Assembly (NCBI GenBank): GCA_963971425.1
Contig: OZ020525.1
Span: 10,027,560 to 10,091,559, forward strand
Length of the DNA: 64,000 nucleotides
Direction of reading: 5' to 3'
From: Bryoerythrophyllum caledonicum
Taxonomy: Eukaryota; Streptophyta; Bryopsida; Pottiales; Pottiaceae
Below are positions 44,193 to 57,010 of this stretch, piece after piece; position 1 is the stretch's first letter; every line of letters starts with the position of its first letter. The notes beneath the pieces were generated by a model that did no database searches, was not told the DNA's origin, and worked only from the letters and a program-made list of their open reading frames with translations. A program made the translations under genes and the position numbers.

Positions 44193-44757
44193 TTAAATAT
44201 GCCTCTAAAACTTGGTGTCCATGGAACTAATATCATATTTAACATGATGGTATAGAACTTAGATCTTGCGTAGTACACTAAATTTGACACCAAGTGAAGT
44301 CAAAGTGTGTTATCCTCACAACACAAGGAAGAAAATGAACAATGTAATTTTCTACTTCAAACACTGTAATCTTTGACTTGGTGCGGTCAAAGTTTGTGAA
44401 ATTTTGTGGGTATGTTACTTAATTAGTCTTGATTGATATCCTACAGATAAAATTAGAAAATTTATGTCATTGTTTCTTTCTTTACCTTGTACACTACAAT
44501 CGACAATATTAAAGTGTTTTGGTATGCAATTGTCACATAACTTTATGGGGAAAATAACTTATAAGATCATACCTAGCACAAAAGAAAAGGAAAAGACTGT
44601 TTTCCACTACAGTAGTATATGATAGGGTGGAATTACTTTTTCCATGTAGAATAAACAATTCTGTTTGTGCCGGTCGATTTTGGTACCCAAGTGCCGAAAT
44701 ACTTATTTTTGCCACGTGGCACATGACATTACATGGGTACCACCTATGATGAATAAT

Positions 44758-45653
44758 CCCAAAAGGACCATGACAATTTCACACCAAAACACTTCAAAAT
44801 TGTTCATTCTAGTGCAATGAGTAAGGAAGGAAACAAAATCTTACATAGATAGTTTTGATTGTAGGATTTCAATTAAGGCTTTCCAAGTGACATACTCATG
44901 AAGTTTCAATACTTTGACCGCACGGATTGAAAGATTATAGTGTTTGAAGTCAAGAGAATGGTTCATTTTCTTCCTTGCGTTGAGTGGATCGAGAGGCTTT
45001 GACTTCACTAAATATGCAAGGTCTGAATCTCTTACCATTGTGTTAAGCATGACGTTAGTTCCCTGTACGCCATTTTTTAGAGGTAGAGAAGAGGTGCAGC
45101 ATATCCAAAACAAGTGTGCAAGAAGTGGAGGTTCAAAAATTGCCAATTCACATTTTATTTTTTTGTGAACTTAATATGTTTCAAAATGATAATCCAAATT
45201 GTCAATAAGAAGGTTAACACCACATGTTATTCTCAAAAAAATATAAAGTGAAAAATATGAAGATCTCTAGGTTTCGTGTAGAAAAGATTAAGTTTTTTTC
45301 CCCGCTTGCTCGAAATGTGTAAAATTGTTTGACTTGAGTTAAAATGTTTTTTTACAGAAGGGACAAGAATTATTTTTTGACATTCTCAAAGAAGGTAATA
45401 TTCTCTATATGTATGAAAAATCTCAATGAAACTTCTAGCAAAATTTTAGAATTGCCCGGAGTCTCCATTTCTAACTTTGACTGGTACTGACTTTCAAACC
45501 ATGAATCCCAAATAATATTAAAAATACCTCCACAAAGCTCTTACCAAGGGAAATCTAGTATTGAAAATGCAAGAAAAGGGATTTTTATTCCAATTTTAGG
45601 AACCTATCCAAAATAAAAATCGTCTCTCTAAGGGACATTTGGTCCTTTAGAAA
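44758..45653. mobile_element. TTAA-family element, main subfamily (896 bp)
   Basis: The ends are CCCAAAAGGACC (left, decayed) and GGTCCTTTAGAAA (right), with TTAA at 45654-45657 and ATAAT on the left where TTAA is expected. The interior has the full set of main-subfamily landmarks in the same orientation as the copy starting at 63380. No transposase. Confidence 0.75.
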
Positions 45654-46178
45654 TTAAAATGCATATTTATGCCTATGTGATAGAATCAATACTAATGCCT
45701 AGATGATACAATGGGTTACAGCCTAGGTGATACCCATTGTATCACCTAGGCATCATATCAACTTGGCCTTACATGGTTATTACCTAGACAAATCTCTTGT
45801 ATGTTTCCAAAACTTTGGATTGAAATCATTCTGAATGAATCCTAAAAATCTCAGCCGTTTGAGGGACAGTTCTCAAGAGGCGCATTTTGGGCCTCTCCAG
45901 CGTCAAAGAGTTGTTTTTGTACAAAAGAGACCGGCAAGTAAGGTGGTCTCCTATAAAAGCACATGTGCTAATTCCGTAGTTTCTAATTGAGTTGCTTCAT
46001 ACTCGATTATGAATCGTAACATTACCAAAATGGTGGCAAGAGATTGCTAGACGACATGAAAACAAGAATAATCTACTTCACCAACAAAAACACATTCTCT
46101 TCAAACACAACTTCAGACGATCCTCCACCAAACAACTCCTTTCTAGTAATTTATCTCAAGCCTAATGAGCTAAGGTAA

Positions 46179-46330
46179 GCCCCCCCCATAACCAACAAAA
46201 ACCCATAGCCAATGCCTATAAAAAATTGGGGTATATCCAACCCTCTTCCATCCCATCACCACCAACTGAGCTCCAAATGGAGGTTTGCTATTAGTCAAGA
46301 CCCCGACTATTGGTCGTTGGTTATGGGGGG
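46179..46330. mobile_element. 152-bp miniature element with poly-C ends
   Basis: TA on both sides (46177-46178, 46331-46332). The ends are AGCCCCCCCCATAACCAAC and, read inward from the right, CCCCCCATAACCAAC. The interior has a ttagtcaagacccc block similar to 51953-51990. Flanking 45660-46170 holds gtgatacccat-type repeats only. Confidence 0.65.
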
Positions 46331-46774
46331 TACCTACTGCTGGCCACCCACTAAACATAGCTGCACAGTTTGAAAATTCATAACTAATTCAATTTTCATC
46401 AAAAAAATATGAAATCACTTGGGTTGGACTTGCACAAAAGAATACATTATACAAGTCCAAACTGACACAGACTTCCCGATCTGTGATTTGCCAGTGCAAC
46501 TGCAAAAGGAGCACGATCTCATTCTCCCCAATTTCACTCCACCACTTCTCAGCCGCCGCACCAAATACCACAGCTTTCAGGGCGCTTTCATCCGAACCAG
46601 CGCCCATCAGTACACAATATCACCTAGCATGACATTCCACCAAGCGCGTCTGCTTTCTTGCCTCTCAAGTCATCACAAGCAATTGTCTCAGCCATCACGT
46701 GAAACCCATTCTGGGCAATCGTCACCACAAGCAACTGTTCCATCGACGTCGCACCCGCGTAACAGGCAGATATC

Positions 46775-47240
46775 ATCTGTCATCGGTCGGGTATCAGAGA
46801 CGGGTATTGCATGATTATCGCCCGAGTGAACAAGCAGCTCGACCTTCCCGTTCGGCTGACGTCATCACACACGGTCCTGAGCGTGTTGCACCCGAGTAAC
46901 AGGACGACATCACCCTGAGTATACTCCGGGTATCTCACGAGTAAGAAGCGGGTATGCCGTATCCCGGCGGCGCATGATTGCGACTCAAGCTTCCGTTTCA
47001 GCTGACGTCATCACACACGGCCTGTCCATCACGATAGTATCAGCCGGGTAATAGAGGCAGTACCACCGGAGTATCAGATGTCGACTCTACCTTGTTCGCC
47101 GCGGGCGTGGTAGGTTGTGTGCATCGGAGCAGGAGTCTCACCCGTTCATCACATAGATAGCAACCTGGTTACCACCAGGTCTCCGCGTAGCAGCAGGACG
47201 TCGTGGCGTGAGTATCACACCGGTATCACCTGAGTATAAG
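46775..47240. repeat. GTATC/CGAGTA-rich degenerate repeat region
   Basis: Imperfect copies of gggtatcagagacgggtatt, cacccgagtaacaggacg and catcacacacggtc-type units alternate over about 465 bases, more GC-rich than the surroundings. This is the largest of three GTATC-type tracts. The minus-strand 175-codon open frame at 47138-47665 overlaps its end and is not supported as a gene. Confidence 0.6.
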
Positions 47241-47688
47241 CTAGGTGGCGCTTCCTTCGCCGAGAAGGAGTCTACAGTGATACGCGGCGATGGTGGTAGT
47301 GCACACGAGCGATGGCGTCGGGGACCGGGAAGCAACGTTTTGCATGAAACGGCTGCTAAAAGCAGCGCCTCCGCCTTAAAATAGTCGGCCCGAACCAAGT
47401 ATGCTGGGGAATCTTTACCAGATTCAGCCTGGCGGTGTTGTATTTTACTCGGTGGCAGACATTTGGATGAGCGCGGGGAGAACTTGTCGCACACTCCCTT
47501 GTTGAGTACGTTAAACTGAGAGCGGAGTTTCGGGAGCCTAGTATAAGAAGGCACGCCCCCCGAGGCCAGATTCATTCTGATCCATTTGCAATCACCGGAA
47601 AAAGCATCTGCATGCAGCAGAGGAGTATTCGAGCGGCTTGTACTGTACATAGAGAGGCTCCCCACAACTTCGGTTAGTTTTGTTTAGG

Positions 47689-47994
47689 ATGGGAGGAGGT
47701 TCCGAGGATCAGTTTCTGGAGGGGAGTGTGCTCGGGGCGTCGTTCTGGCGATGGTGGAACCGAGCTTGGACCGGGGAGCCTGTGAAGGTGGAGGTCACGC
47801 CAGTAGCTAGTAGTGTGAAGCCGGAGGAGATTTGCGAGGAGCTGGTGGCGATCACGGCGGTGGTGCCGCGGCGTCAGTCTCCTCCGCCGCCGCGGCCACC
47901 GTCGAAGCCGATCGACATCCCGACGCGGAAGCCGGTCCCGGCGCGGCCCGTGTTCGAGAGCGTTCCGGAGGATAAGCGCTACTGGTACCAATAA
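47689..47994 (+). CDS. Small proline-rich protein, function unknown
   Basis: The 101-aa frame runs from ATG 47689 to TAA 47992-47994, GC-rich in AT-rich surroundings. An early tryptophan-rich patch GASFWRWWNRAW (about residues 17-28) is followed by an acidic helix-like part (KPEEICEELVAITAVV). A PPPPRPPSKPIDIPTRKPVPARPV proline stretch follows as two short blocks, and the end is EDKRYWYQ. There is no signal peptide or transmembrane helix. The ATG directly follows tttgtttagg, so a spliced leader is possible. I do not recognise the family. Strong codon bias and a clear end argue for a real gene, but a single short exon is weak evidence. Confidence 0.5.
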   Translation: MGGGSEDQFLEGSVLGASFWRWWNRAWTGEPVKVEVTPVASSVKPEEICEELVAITAVVPRRQSPPPPRPPSKPIDIPTRKPVPARPVFESVPEDKRYWYQ

Positions 47995-50411
47995 TATTCG
48001 GCGGTCTGTAAGTTTGTACAGACCTTAACCTAGAGAGAGAGTTTCTAGTGGTGTGATATACAGACAGTTGAGTACACGGTTCTTCCTGAATATAAGAAGG
48101 ACGAATCACTGAGATGGAGAGATCGACGTTGGTCCGATCAAGTACATTTGTGAGTATTTTCACAGACAGATCAGGTTTTTGACATGAGGAGTTAAGGGAC
48201 CCTTTCTGATTGAGAAGGAATTTTCAATCGTGTGCAAGGAATAGTGCAAGTTTTTGAAAAGCGATCCCCCCCAAAAAAAGGTTCGTAGTAGCGCCCACAT
48301 TCAATCAATACATGTATCTCCAATATAACTGTAACCGGTTTGTGTGCCATGTCCATTTGTGAGTATCTGCACAGACATATCAGGTTTTAGGGCAGAAGGG
48401 TTAGACGCCGACTTGATCCGACAAGAAGCTTCTGGTTGAATTTTCAATAGAAAAAAGATATCTACACCCATTTCAGTCGCCTAGATTCTACTCTGCATAA
48501 CCTAGATAGATTCTATAACGTCCAGACTCTATGCCTTCTTCCGAAGTAGTGCCCACGTTTAGTATACATATATTGTAACACGAGTTTTTGTTAACTTTGT
48601 GTGCACGTTGCTGTAATGATACACATTCAGCTGTCAACTTGCTGTACAGCTCGTGGACTTGATTTCTACCGAACACATGCATGATGAATTACCAGTGTTT
48701 CGCATATGCTGGTACTAAGTTGGCGTGCTTGCACGTTGGAGTTTCATATAAGTCAAGTCAACAAAGCAGTAGACACTGTTGAAAGTGCTTGGTGCATGTG
48801 AAATACTGACAGACAACGAACTTGCTGCAGAGTCACACGAATGAGTTCCTTCCAAGCTGCAGAGGTGCTTCCTAATATCATGCCATCAAGTCTAAATCCA
48901 CACTCCAGATTTGTTGAGGTTGTTTTACTCTGACACTGTGATTCTTCCAGGCGCAAGCGCAACCGGGTACTATTGACGATCGATTTTAGGGTTTTAAGGA
49001 AACCATAAACATTTCGTGGCTACTTTCAACTCCCTCTTCTACCTCGAAACGAGCTTTATAAGGCCGTCTATTTGGTATCTGCTTTCGAACAAATCCTCAA
49101 AATATACTCACCAAAGAGCAGCTGGCTCACGTGAGTGTATCACATTTTCACTATATCTGTTATATTGGCCATTTTCACGATATCAGACAGTGATCAATTT
49201 TGACACTATTCTGTGGATGTAGCCTCAAGCACGTCAAATTTGTCACATGAGAAACCAAACTGACCAAAGAGACTAGACAGCACATCGTGAGAACGGCTAA
49301 TATATAACAGTTATAGTCATAACATTAAAGGATCATGCTAGAATGTATATTGATGCCGTATCTCATGTGCATAACCAGATACAAAAATATAGTTGAGCAC
49401 ATCCTCAACTCGGACGACCATCTCGAATGTTTGATCGTAGTACTCTAGAGTGTTCGACACTTATTTTTTGACACTTCATCAAAAAGTGTTGGATCTAGAT
49501 GACGAAAACCGGCCCATTTCTAGATGATGAACCACCACACCCACTGCTGCCTCGTGGTGATCGAAGTGAGGCCAAGTGGGAGCACATGACCACGACAACG
49601 ATGAGGAACCGGAGACTCTCCACATCGCACTTCAAGTAAATGATTCCAGAAACGACCGCAGATTAGGGTGTCCGCCGCAAGTTACTCTTCTTGGGAACGA
49701 AATTCGCCTGAAACCTGCGAGCTGCGCCTCGGTTGTCCGCCACCAACAGCAAGTTACCGATCACTAGCTCATGCAAGTGATTACTGATCGCCACATAGCT
49801 CGCGCGAGATCCTGGACGTTAAACTATGAGTCTGGCCTTGATGACTTGTGGGACTGGGACTGGCATGGATCGCCGGGCCGGGTTTATTTATGAATGGAGT
49901 GCGAAGTCCAATGATCGAGGGATCATGCTAAGTGTAGCTATGGGATCATTGGACTTAGCATTGATCATGCTAGTCCGATGATCGACATGCTAAGTGTAGC
50001 TATGGGAGGAACATGTGTTGCGCATATGCTTGAGGATCGGTGCATCATCGTTAGCATTGAGGTGTGCCCCGCATGACCGCCACCTTCCTATCACTGCCAC
50101 TCTATAAGCAAACGCACATGTGTGCGGATGAGCATCTGTTGGGGCCCCAATGATTGGTGGCCCCACTAACATCCAAGTAAATTTGGATAATTTTTTTAAT
50201 ATATGAATTGGATCCTAGTGTACATGCATTGTAAACTCTTTGGGAATGGGGGAATGCGTTGGGAGCAACGGGAACGCTGGGAACAAATATGGGAACATGT
50301 TGGGGAACTATGGGGAACGACATGGGAAGTCATCGGGAACACATTGGGAACGTTGTGGTAATAATATGGTAAAAAGGGTAAACAAAAAGAGGGTAACCAA
50401 ATGGTTTGAAA
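47995..50411. other. Intergenic DNA with a diverged tandem duplication
   Basis: The segment 48140-48300 and 48340-48460 share gtgagtat.tgcacagacatatcaggttt and nearby motifs, a diverged duplication downstream of the 47.7-kb ORF. The stretch 50240-50345 has a ggaacg/gggaac repeat (gggaacaaatatgggaacatg). A short plus-strand ORF at 49576-49767 has no recognisable domain. I see no RNA gene. Confidence 0.45.
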
Positions 50412-51345
50412 GACCCTAAAAGACCAAGTGTCAAAAATGGGCATTTTGAAAGTTCGGTCACGTTCCCATGGTGTCAATTTCCATCATTCCTCTTTGAAAT
50501 TTTTACTACAGAAAGGCATTACCAAGACCTTAGTGGGAAACAATTTTTTCCTAAATTGGACAATTGATGAAAAAGTTATAGGGATTTGAATTTCAAATGG
50601 GGAGAGCTGGCACCTCGGACACCTCCAAAAACTTTTGCTAGAACACTCTATTGAATGTGAGATTTTAATACTCGCAAGCAATATTGTTACCCTTCAAATT
50701 GTCAAAAAAAAATTCTTGTCTTCAGTGAAAAATAGCATATCAACCCAAGTCAAACATTTTCACACATTGTCACTCATTGTTGGGCAAGGTACCAAAAAAA
50801 CTTCTTCTTTTCCACATAAAACCTAGATATCTTTTTATTTTTCACTTTTAATTTTTTCCACAACAATATGTGGTGTAAGCCTTCCTATTGACCATTCAGA
50901 TTATCAATTGAAAACATATTAATTTCACAAAAAAGTAAAGTGTGAATTGGTAAATTTCAAACCTCCATTCCTTGCACAGTTGTTTTAAATATGCTACACA
51001 TGTCTTCTACCTCTAAAAATTGGTGAATGGGGAACTAACATCATGTTTAACAAGATGGTAATGGATTTAGACCTTGTGTAGTGCAAAAATTTGACACCAA
51101 GTGAAGTCAAAGTTTGTTGATCCACTGCACGCAGGGAAGAAATTGAACCATTTGCTTGACTAAATCTTTCAATCCATGTGGTCAAAGTTTATGAAATTTT
51201 GAGAGTACATCACATAATAAGTCTTGCTTGAGATCCTACGGTGAGAACTAGAAATCAAAGTTTTTGTTTCCTTCTTTGTTCATTGTACTAGAATCCAACA
51301 ATTTTGAAGTGTTTTTGGTGTAAAACTGTCACGGTACCTTAGGGG
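50412..51345. mobile_element. TTAA-family element, reverse orientation
   Basis: The right end CACGGTACCTTAGGGG abuts TTAA (51346-51349). The left end is decayed (ACCCTAAAAGACCAAGTG). The interior is the reverse complement of the main subfamily: tttttccacaacaatatgtg, tgacaccaagtgaagtcaaag, tgaagtgtttttggtgtaaaa. Confidence 0.75.
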
Positions 51346-51467
51346 TTAAGAACCATATGAGATTTTACCATGAAATTGGTGTGAGCATGAGGAGCCCAAC
51401 CTGGTCTTTTAGGGACCATATCTAGGAGATGAAGCCCCATGTCGTCGTCATGCGTGTCTACCTTTTG

Positions 51468-51847
51468 TAAGCAAACGCACATGCAACAAGACCGAGCTCC
51501 CGTCCTGCCCCCAACGTCGGATGGTCGGCCCCACCGAACGTGAAATTTTGTTTTCTGACATTTTAAAGATACACATTGGGAATATTTGGGAATGGCCGTG
51601 CCCACTTGGGCGTTCGCTTGGGGAGATTGGGAACACATGAGGACGATGTGGGAACGCACTAGAAACGGATAAGTTACAAGTATGGTAAACATTGTAAAGT
51701 CGAAGAAGGGTAAACAATTGGTTTGGTTCATAACCAAACTAGTTTTCCACCTCAACCCGATATGGGTGTGAGACACCAAACCCGGTTTTGTAGGAGTCGG
51801 ATTTAGTACCTCACAGCACCATATGGTGCTCATGTGCGTATGCTTTA
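51468..51847. mobile_element. Miniature element with TAAGCAAACGCACATG ends
   Basis: The left end TAAGCAAACGCACATG is mirrored by CATGTGCGTATGCTTTA on the right. A matching single end (ataagcaaacgcacatgtgt) also lies at 50103. It appears related by its termini to 12329-12463 and 42803-42943, but the interior differs. Confidence 0.5.
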
Positions 51848-53510
51848 TAATTGGTCCCAATTCTGCCCCATATCTTTGTCTTCTTCTTCTTCTTCTTTAA
51901 TTTTTTTTCACACCCCATTTCTACCCATTCACTTTTTGTCAGCTTCAGATTAAGTCTTACTATTGGTCAAGACCCCTAACTTTTGATTGGCGCTTAAACT
52001 GGGTACATAAGTGAGGAAAATTACATTATTGAATTTGGTGTAATGATTTGCATTACCAATGGATCCTAGGGTCCAAGGGCAATTTGACCTTTGTAATCAA
52101 TATTTAGTTTTATTCACTAATATTGCTAAAAATGGGGAATTCAATAAAATTTGAAAATATTTTTGTACACTTTTGTCGTTTAGTAGAGGAAGCTATTAAG
52201 ATTCTATAGGTTGGCATGATTTTAATTACATTAGTTCATCTTTGAAATAACTCTAAATCCAAAATTAGATTTTTTTAGTGCTACAATGTACCTCCTCTCA
52301 AGTTTTTTGTTCCTAAGAGATTCCTTGTAGAAGGGATTAAATAACAAAAAAAATTGGCCCACATGTAGAATCAAGTTAACTTCCTCCACCAATCAACCAA
52401 AATGTAAGATTTTTTTTTTTGGCTTTTTTTATTGAATTCTCCGTTTTTGCCCAAAAGTGAGTAACCTTAGTGTACTATGACCCTATGGAGGAGGTGATCT
52501 CCTTTTATCATGGTCCCCTATTATTGATAATAATTGAGACTACATGGAAAAGGTGACTTAACTTGGGAGAGGTATATGGGAATTGCTAGTCAACACTTGA
52601 TAGGAACGGAGAGCATCTTCGACCCACACCTTGAAACTAAATCGCGAACAATAACCTTACCTCAATGGAGCATTCAACAAGGTCTTCATTATTGAGGACC
52701 CGCCATATTTGGCCTCTACACTCGTGATCTTTGAGAGTCCTTCACGAGACTTTCTAATCATAATTAGAGGTACTTTAGGCTCAAACTTCTATTAATTATC
52801 AAAACACACATGGCTCACGCACAAGATTCTTAGCAATCTTAGTGCCATCAAAGAGAAAGAGATGTCTTGTGGCGCAAAAATGGTGCATTAATCAAGATTG
52901 GAGGAATTTAGAGGCTAGGGGTAGGGATGCGACGGCTTTCAAGTAACTCATGATTTATTTAGACTTGCTAATTAGTCTTTTCTATTAGGTTCAATGCCCA
53001 AGTTCAAGGTGTGGATTGAGGATGGTCTAAAAAGAGCTTTAGCTTGTATTGGGTAGGGCCTAAACATATTGATTGCCATTATAATTACATATGCATTTCA
53101 TTGGTGCAAAACAATAAAACACAAGATTTCCTCAATGTACCTCATTTTGTTTTTGTATCTCACCCTAGTTCACCTTATCATTCCTCTTCGCAATGTACCG
53201 TATGAAGTGGTCACTCTAGGACACTACCGGCCAAATTAATTATTTTTCTAGATTGTAGTGATTCAAACACAATGGCTATCAATAGATCACCTAGTTAATT
53301 ACATGGGTATCACCTAGGCATTACGCGGGTATTGCCTTGGCATTAAATGGATATCATCTAGACAAATTTCTTGCACTTTCCAAAAAATTTGGACATTCTC
53401 CATTTTAAATTAATTATGTACAACACTGACCACAACAGAGGATAATAAGACTTTTAGGAAAACTCTAAGGTGTGCCCATGGGAATAAAGCTCTCTTATTC
53501 ATTTTTTGAA
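51848..53510. other. AT-rich DNA, no gene seen
   Basis: Holds a (ctt)n run at about 51880-51898 and poly-T tracts, then a cctaggtgatacccatg-like repeat near 53290-53350. There is no ORF over 60 codons with recognisable content. Confidence 0.5.
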
Positions 53511-54342
53511 TCCCTAAAGAACTATTTGTACATGTGGGACACAAATTGATTTTGAGGTAAGTTTTTAAAAATCCAAATTTGAAGAGAAACTCTTGAGATT
53601 TTTAGTGAGAATGTGAACATGGGTTATCTTTGTGGGAATTTTTTTCTGGACTTACAGGGATATGGTGCTTCAAACATGAAAGGCATGTTTCTTTGGCAAT
53701 CAGCTAGGGTACTATAGAGATGAATAGTTCTACTGTAGAGCTGACATTTGCATTTTTTTGAGGTTGGTGGTAGTGAAGGAAAGTTCTTGGCAACCTTCAT
53801 TGTTTTCACTTTTAAAAGCATAGAAATGAAGGATTTAACTTTTATCTTATTTTTAGAATAAGTCATGAAAATTTTCACTATTCAAATGTTGTTAGATCCA
53901 ACAATTATTTATCTATTTAAAAAATAAAATTGCGTTCCTATGTAAAGGGCCACTTCCTATACCCTCGTTTGTTGCAGGTCCATTTTTCATATTGTAAACA
54001 CCTCCATTAATTGTAGTTTTTGGCGTGCAATGACCTAACACAAGGTAGAACATGAATCCATTGAGTCTATGCAATGTGTAGAGGAAAAATATGCCAATAG
54101 CTTGAATAAAAGTACGTTGGCCCTATTTGGGCACAGTGAAAAAAAACAATTTTGCACTCTTCAAATGCATATATCTTTCAATCTGTATATTAAACGTTTA
54201 CAAAACTTTTAGAGTATCTTATCGTAGTGGTTAGCTTAAAGATCCAAGGGTTGAAATAGTAAAAAATTGTTTGAAGAAGTCTAATAATATCTCACCTCAA
54301 AGTGGAAGTTTTGGTGAGGCAGAAGGCCCAATCCTTAAAGGG
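53511..54342. mobile_element. TTAA-family element, subfamily B, reversed
   Basis: This is the reverse complement of most of 43321-44192 (gttctactgtagagctgaca, ttgaggttggtggtagtgaa, tgatttcaaa-type blocks). The right end ATCCTTAAAGG is followed by TTAA (54343-54346). The left end TCCCTAAAGAAC is decayed and its TTAA is lost. Confidence 0.75.
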
Positions 54343-54346
54343 TTAA

Positions 54347-55085
54347 AACAATTTTAAAATATCAAATTTACCCTCTCTTGTGGTCGCTTTTGTACATAAT
54401 TCATTCAAAATGGAGAGTTGTCCAAAATTTTGGAAAAAATAAGGTTTTTATCCATGTAATGTCAAGGTGCTACCCCTATGATGTATAAGTGATATCCATG
54501 TAATACTTAGGTGATACCCAATGTGTCTCACTTACTATGTCAAAGAGAAATAATTATTTCGACATAGAGGTGTTGAAAGCGACCACTAAGTATGGTAATA
54601 GAACAAACAACTTACTACTTCTAGAACAATACTGAGCACAAACGGTGATCATTACCTAGTCAGATCTGAGAACCTGCAGAAGAAAGCTGCAACCACTATT
54701 CACTTTGATATGGACCATTGTTTTCCACAACTTTTCCATTGTTTATGTGAAAATCTGGGCTCCCACTTGTGAATTCAATTATGTATATCTCCCCCAAAAA
54801 TTATGTGTGTAGGCGTTTCTCCAAAATTTTAGTTGAACAAGACACACTCAGATTTTTGGAATGCCGTGAACTGTCCTGTTCTTCCATCAGTCTGACATGA
54901 GGTCGTCAGCTTCTCATATATATATATATCCTTCAAGACATGACATTGTGTTTACAAAAATGTATGTGGTGTTATTTTCTTGATTCTAGTGAAATCGATG
55001 ACCATTGATGGTTGGGAAGGTAATAATGCTATATTGATGCCTCCAAGTGGGTGATGTGAATAGTTGTCCTTGTTTGTTAAGTCTT
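54347..55085. repeat. Copy of the 10.25-10.6-kb repeat, then AT-rich DNA
   Basis: 54400-54600 matches 10260-10480: attcattcaaaatggagagt, gatacccaatgtg, gaaagcgaccac. A (ta)n run lies at 54918-54928. No gene is seen. Confidence 0.6.
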
Positions 55086-57010
55086 TCTCTCTCTTTTTCT
55101 ACCGGGGTGACCTCCGGTTACATCCTCTCCAGTCTAGAGAAAAGTCTACCGGTAGACTCTATCTAGACCTTGTATGTTCTAGGTCTTGGTTTCTTATACT
55201 TTCATGTCTACCTTAGTTTTCCACCGTTTGTTTTCTATTGTCCCAGCCTTGTGGCAAAAGTATTCTCTAATGTTTTCTCCACTCTCCCCTCAACTCTAGG
55301 TCTTGTTTTATTTTTCTATCTTTCTCCCGGCCTTCTCGGTCAACCGGAAAACCCTCCTCCAACTTCTTGTTTCCCAAGTCACCTCTTCAGAGTGGTCAAT
55401 TGTGATGTTGTTTTATTTGTCGTGTTACTAGATACGTGCGATATCTACATCCACGTTAGTCTAGTAAGGTTTTCCGGAGAAAGTATGCCGGTTGTCCGGT
55501 ATACTTATTATATCCGGGCCGGATCAGAGTTTGTGATAAGTTGAAAGTGAGATTGGTGTAAATACAAGGCACATTCCGGAGTAAGTCCATCCCGGACAAC
55601 ATGACTCCATCGGTAACACGGACGCTTCCCAAGATTGACCCGAATAAGTGGGAAGAAATTGCGAAAGGAGAATACTTTGAAGAAGGTGTTTAGTTTTTAA
55701 ACTCAATCTTCTGGTCAATCTTTCCATGGATCTACCAGGAGATGATTCCACTCTTCCGGATGGTTCTTCCGATTTAGCCTTTGTTATATGTTATGTGTTA
55801 TTACTAATTTATCCCATCGGTTAGTAGGATGTCATTATAAGTTGCTAGATTTAAACACTAGGGTGAGAGTAGTGATGTCGATGGGGCCCCATTGCGCACC
55901 CGGTCACTACCACTTAAGTTATTTCTCCAGCTACTTCCTTTTGTTAGGGAATGTTTTACCGGTCCCGAACCGAGAGTCTTCCGGTTTACCGGTCTATCGG
56001 TAATCCGCTGGTGACTAGGCTACCCTTGATTTTAGGATTTAGATGCCATTTCCACATTTTGGGAATCTATTTTTGGAGGGTAGCCATTGACTTTAGTGCA
56101 CTCTCTAGATGCCATTTCCACCTTTTGGGGATCTAGTTTGAAGGGTAGCTATTGACTTTAGTGCACGCTCTAGATGCCATTTTCACCTTTTTAGGATCTA
56201 ATTTTGGAGAGTAGCAAGGTTGTGGCTTGTTGAATGTTATATGATTGAATGTGCAAGATTGTAGCTTGTTGAATGTAATATGATTGAATGTGAGTAGAGG
56301 CTTCCGGAGGGTGTAGGATATCTAAGTTAGATAGGTGGAGTGGGATATAGGATCTACTTCAAACCCTTCACCGGCGGGACCGAGAATAGTTGCCTAGCGC
56401 AGGGAATCCGGAAAGCCCACGATAGCCTCCCTTAAGTCGGAAGTGTTTGAATTGGTGGGGAAGAGAGGTGATATCCCCCCTCTTGGTACATTGGGAGAGA
56501 TTCTGGCTAAGCTTGAGCCTGGAGTATTCCGGGGTTTTTATCCTTACAGTAGATGAGTTTCGACGATCCCCGTGGATGGTTGTCTTGCTTATGTAATTTG
56601 CTTAGCATTCAATTGTTGTGATTCTTGTATTTTCTTTGTTTGATTCATTGGGTGTGGTTGTAGTTGAAATCCGGGCTTACGTAACCGGTTTACCGGAACA
56701 AGTTTCCGGTAGATTGTGAAGACCGGTAAACTAACCTTTTAACTTTTTCTAGGTGTAGAGTTAGTTTATGGATATTGTGGCCTCTAAACTGCGAGAACAG
56801 AAGGTAGTGACTTTCGAGGCATTGTAAAAATTTACCGGAAAACTACTCTGATGCTCAACAGAGTTTAAACTAAACACTTGTGGTTACTTATTTAGGTACC
56901 GGGGAAGCCATCCTCCGGGATGTGCTGAGGTATTTAAGTGTGAAGTGTTTTCAAGATTTAGAGAGTTTGGCACACGATAAAAATTTCTGGAGACGATCTG
57001 GTTAGGTGGG
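55086..57010 (+). other. CCGG-rich block, possible retroelement remnant
   Basis: Unlike its flanks, this segment is full of CCGG-containing words (taccggt, ttccgg, accggtttaccgg). It also has an internal three-copy tandem repeat of about 65-70 bp (about 56020-56215; shared ctagatgccatttccacctt and gactttagtgcac) and a two-copy 38-bp repeat (gcttgttgaatgt.atatga, about 56225-56290). There is no long ORF. Composition and structure resemble the untranslated or LTR part of a retroelement, but no LTR pair, primer-binding site or coding domain is visible. Confidence 0.4.
56020..56215. repeat. Three-copy tandem repeat, 65-70 bp
   Basis: Each copy contains ctagatgccatttccacctt, ttggggatctagtttg and gggtagccattgacttt, with increasing divergence. 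Non-coding. Confidence 0.8.

Noticed and set aside
47138..47665. 175-codon minus-strand open frame
   Set aside because: Overlaps the GTATC-rich repeat, has no domain and no gene-like codon pattern; kept only as a possibility.
55170..55544. 124-codon hydrophobic plus-strand frame
   Set aside because: Phe/Leu/Val-rich because the DNA is T-rich; no domain or start context.
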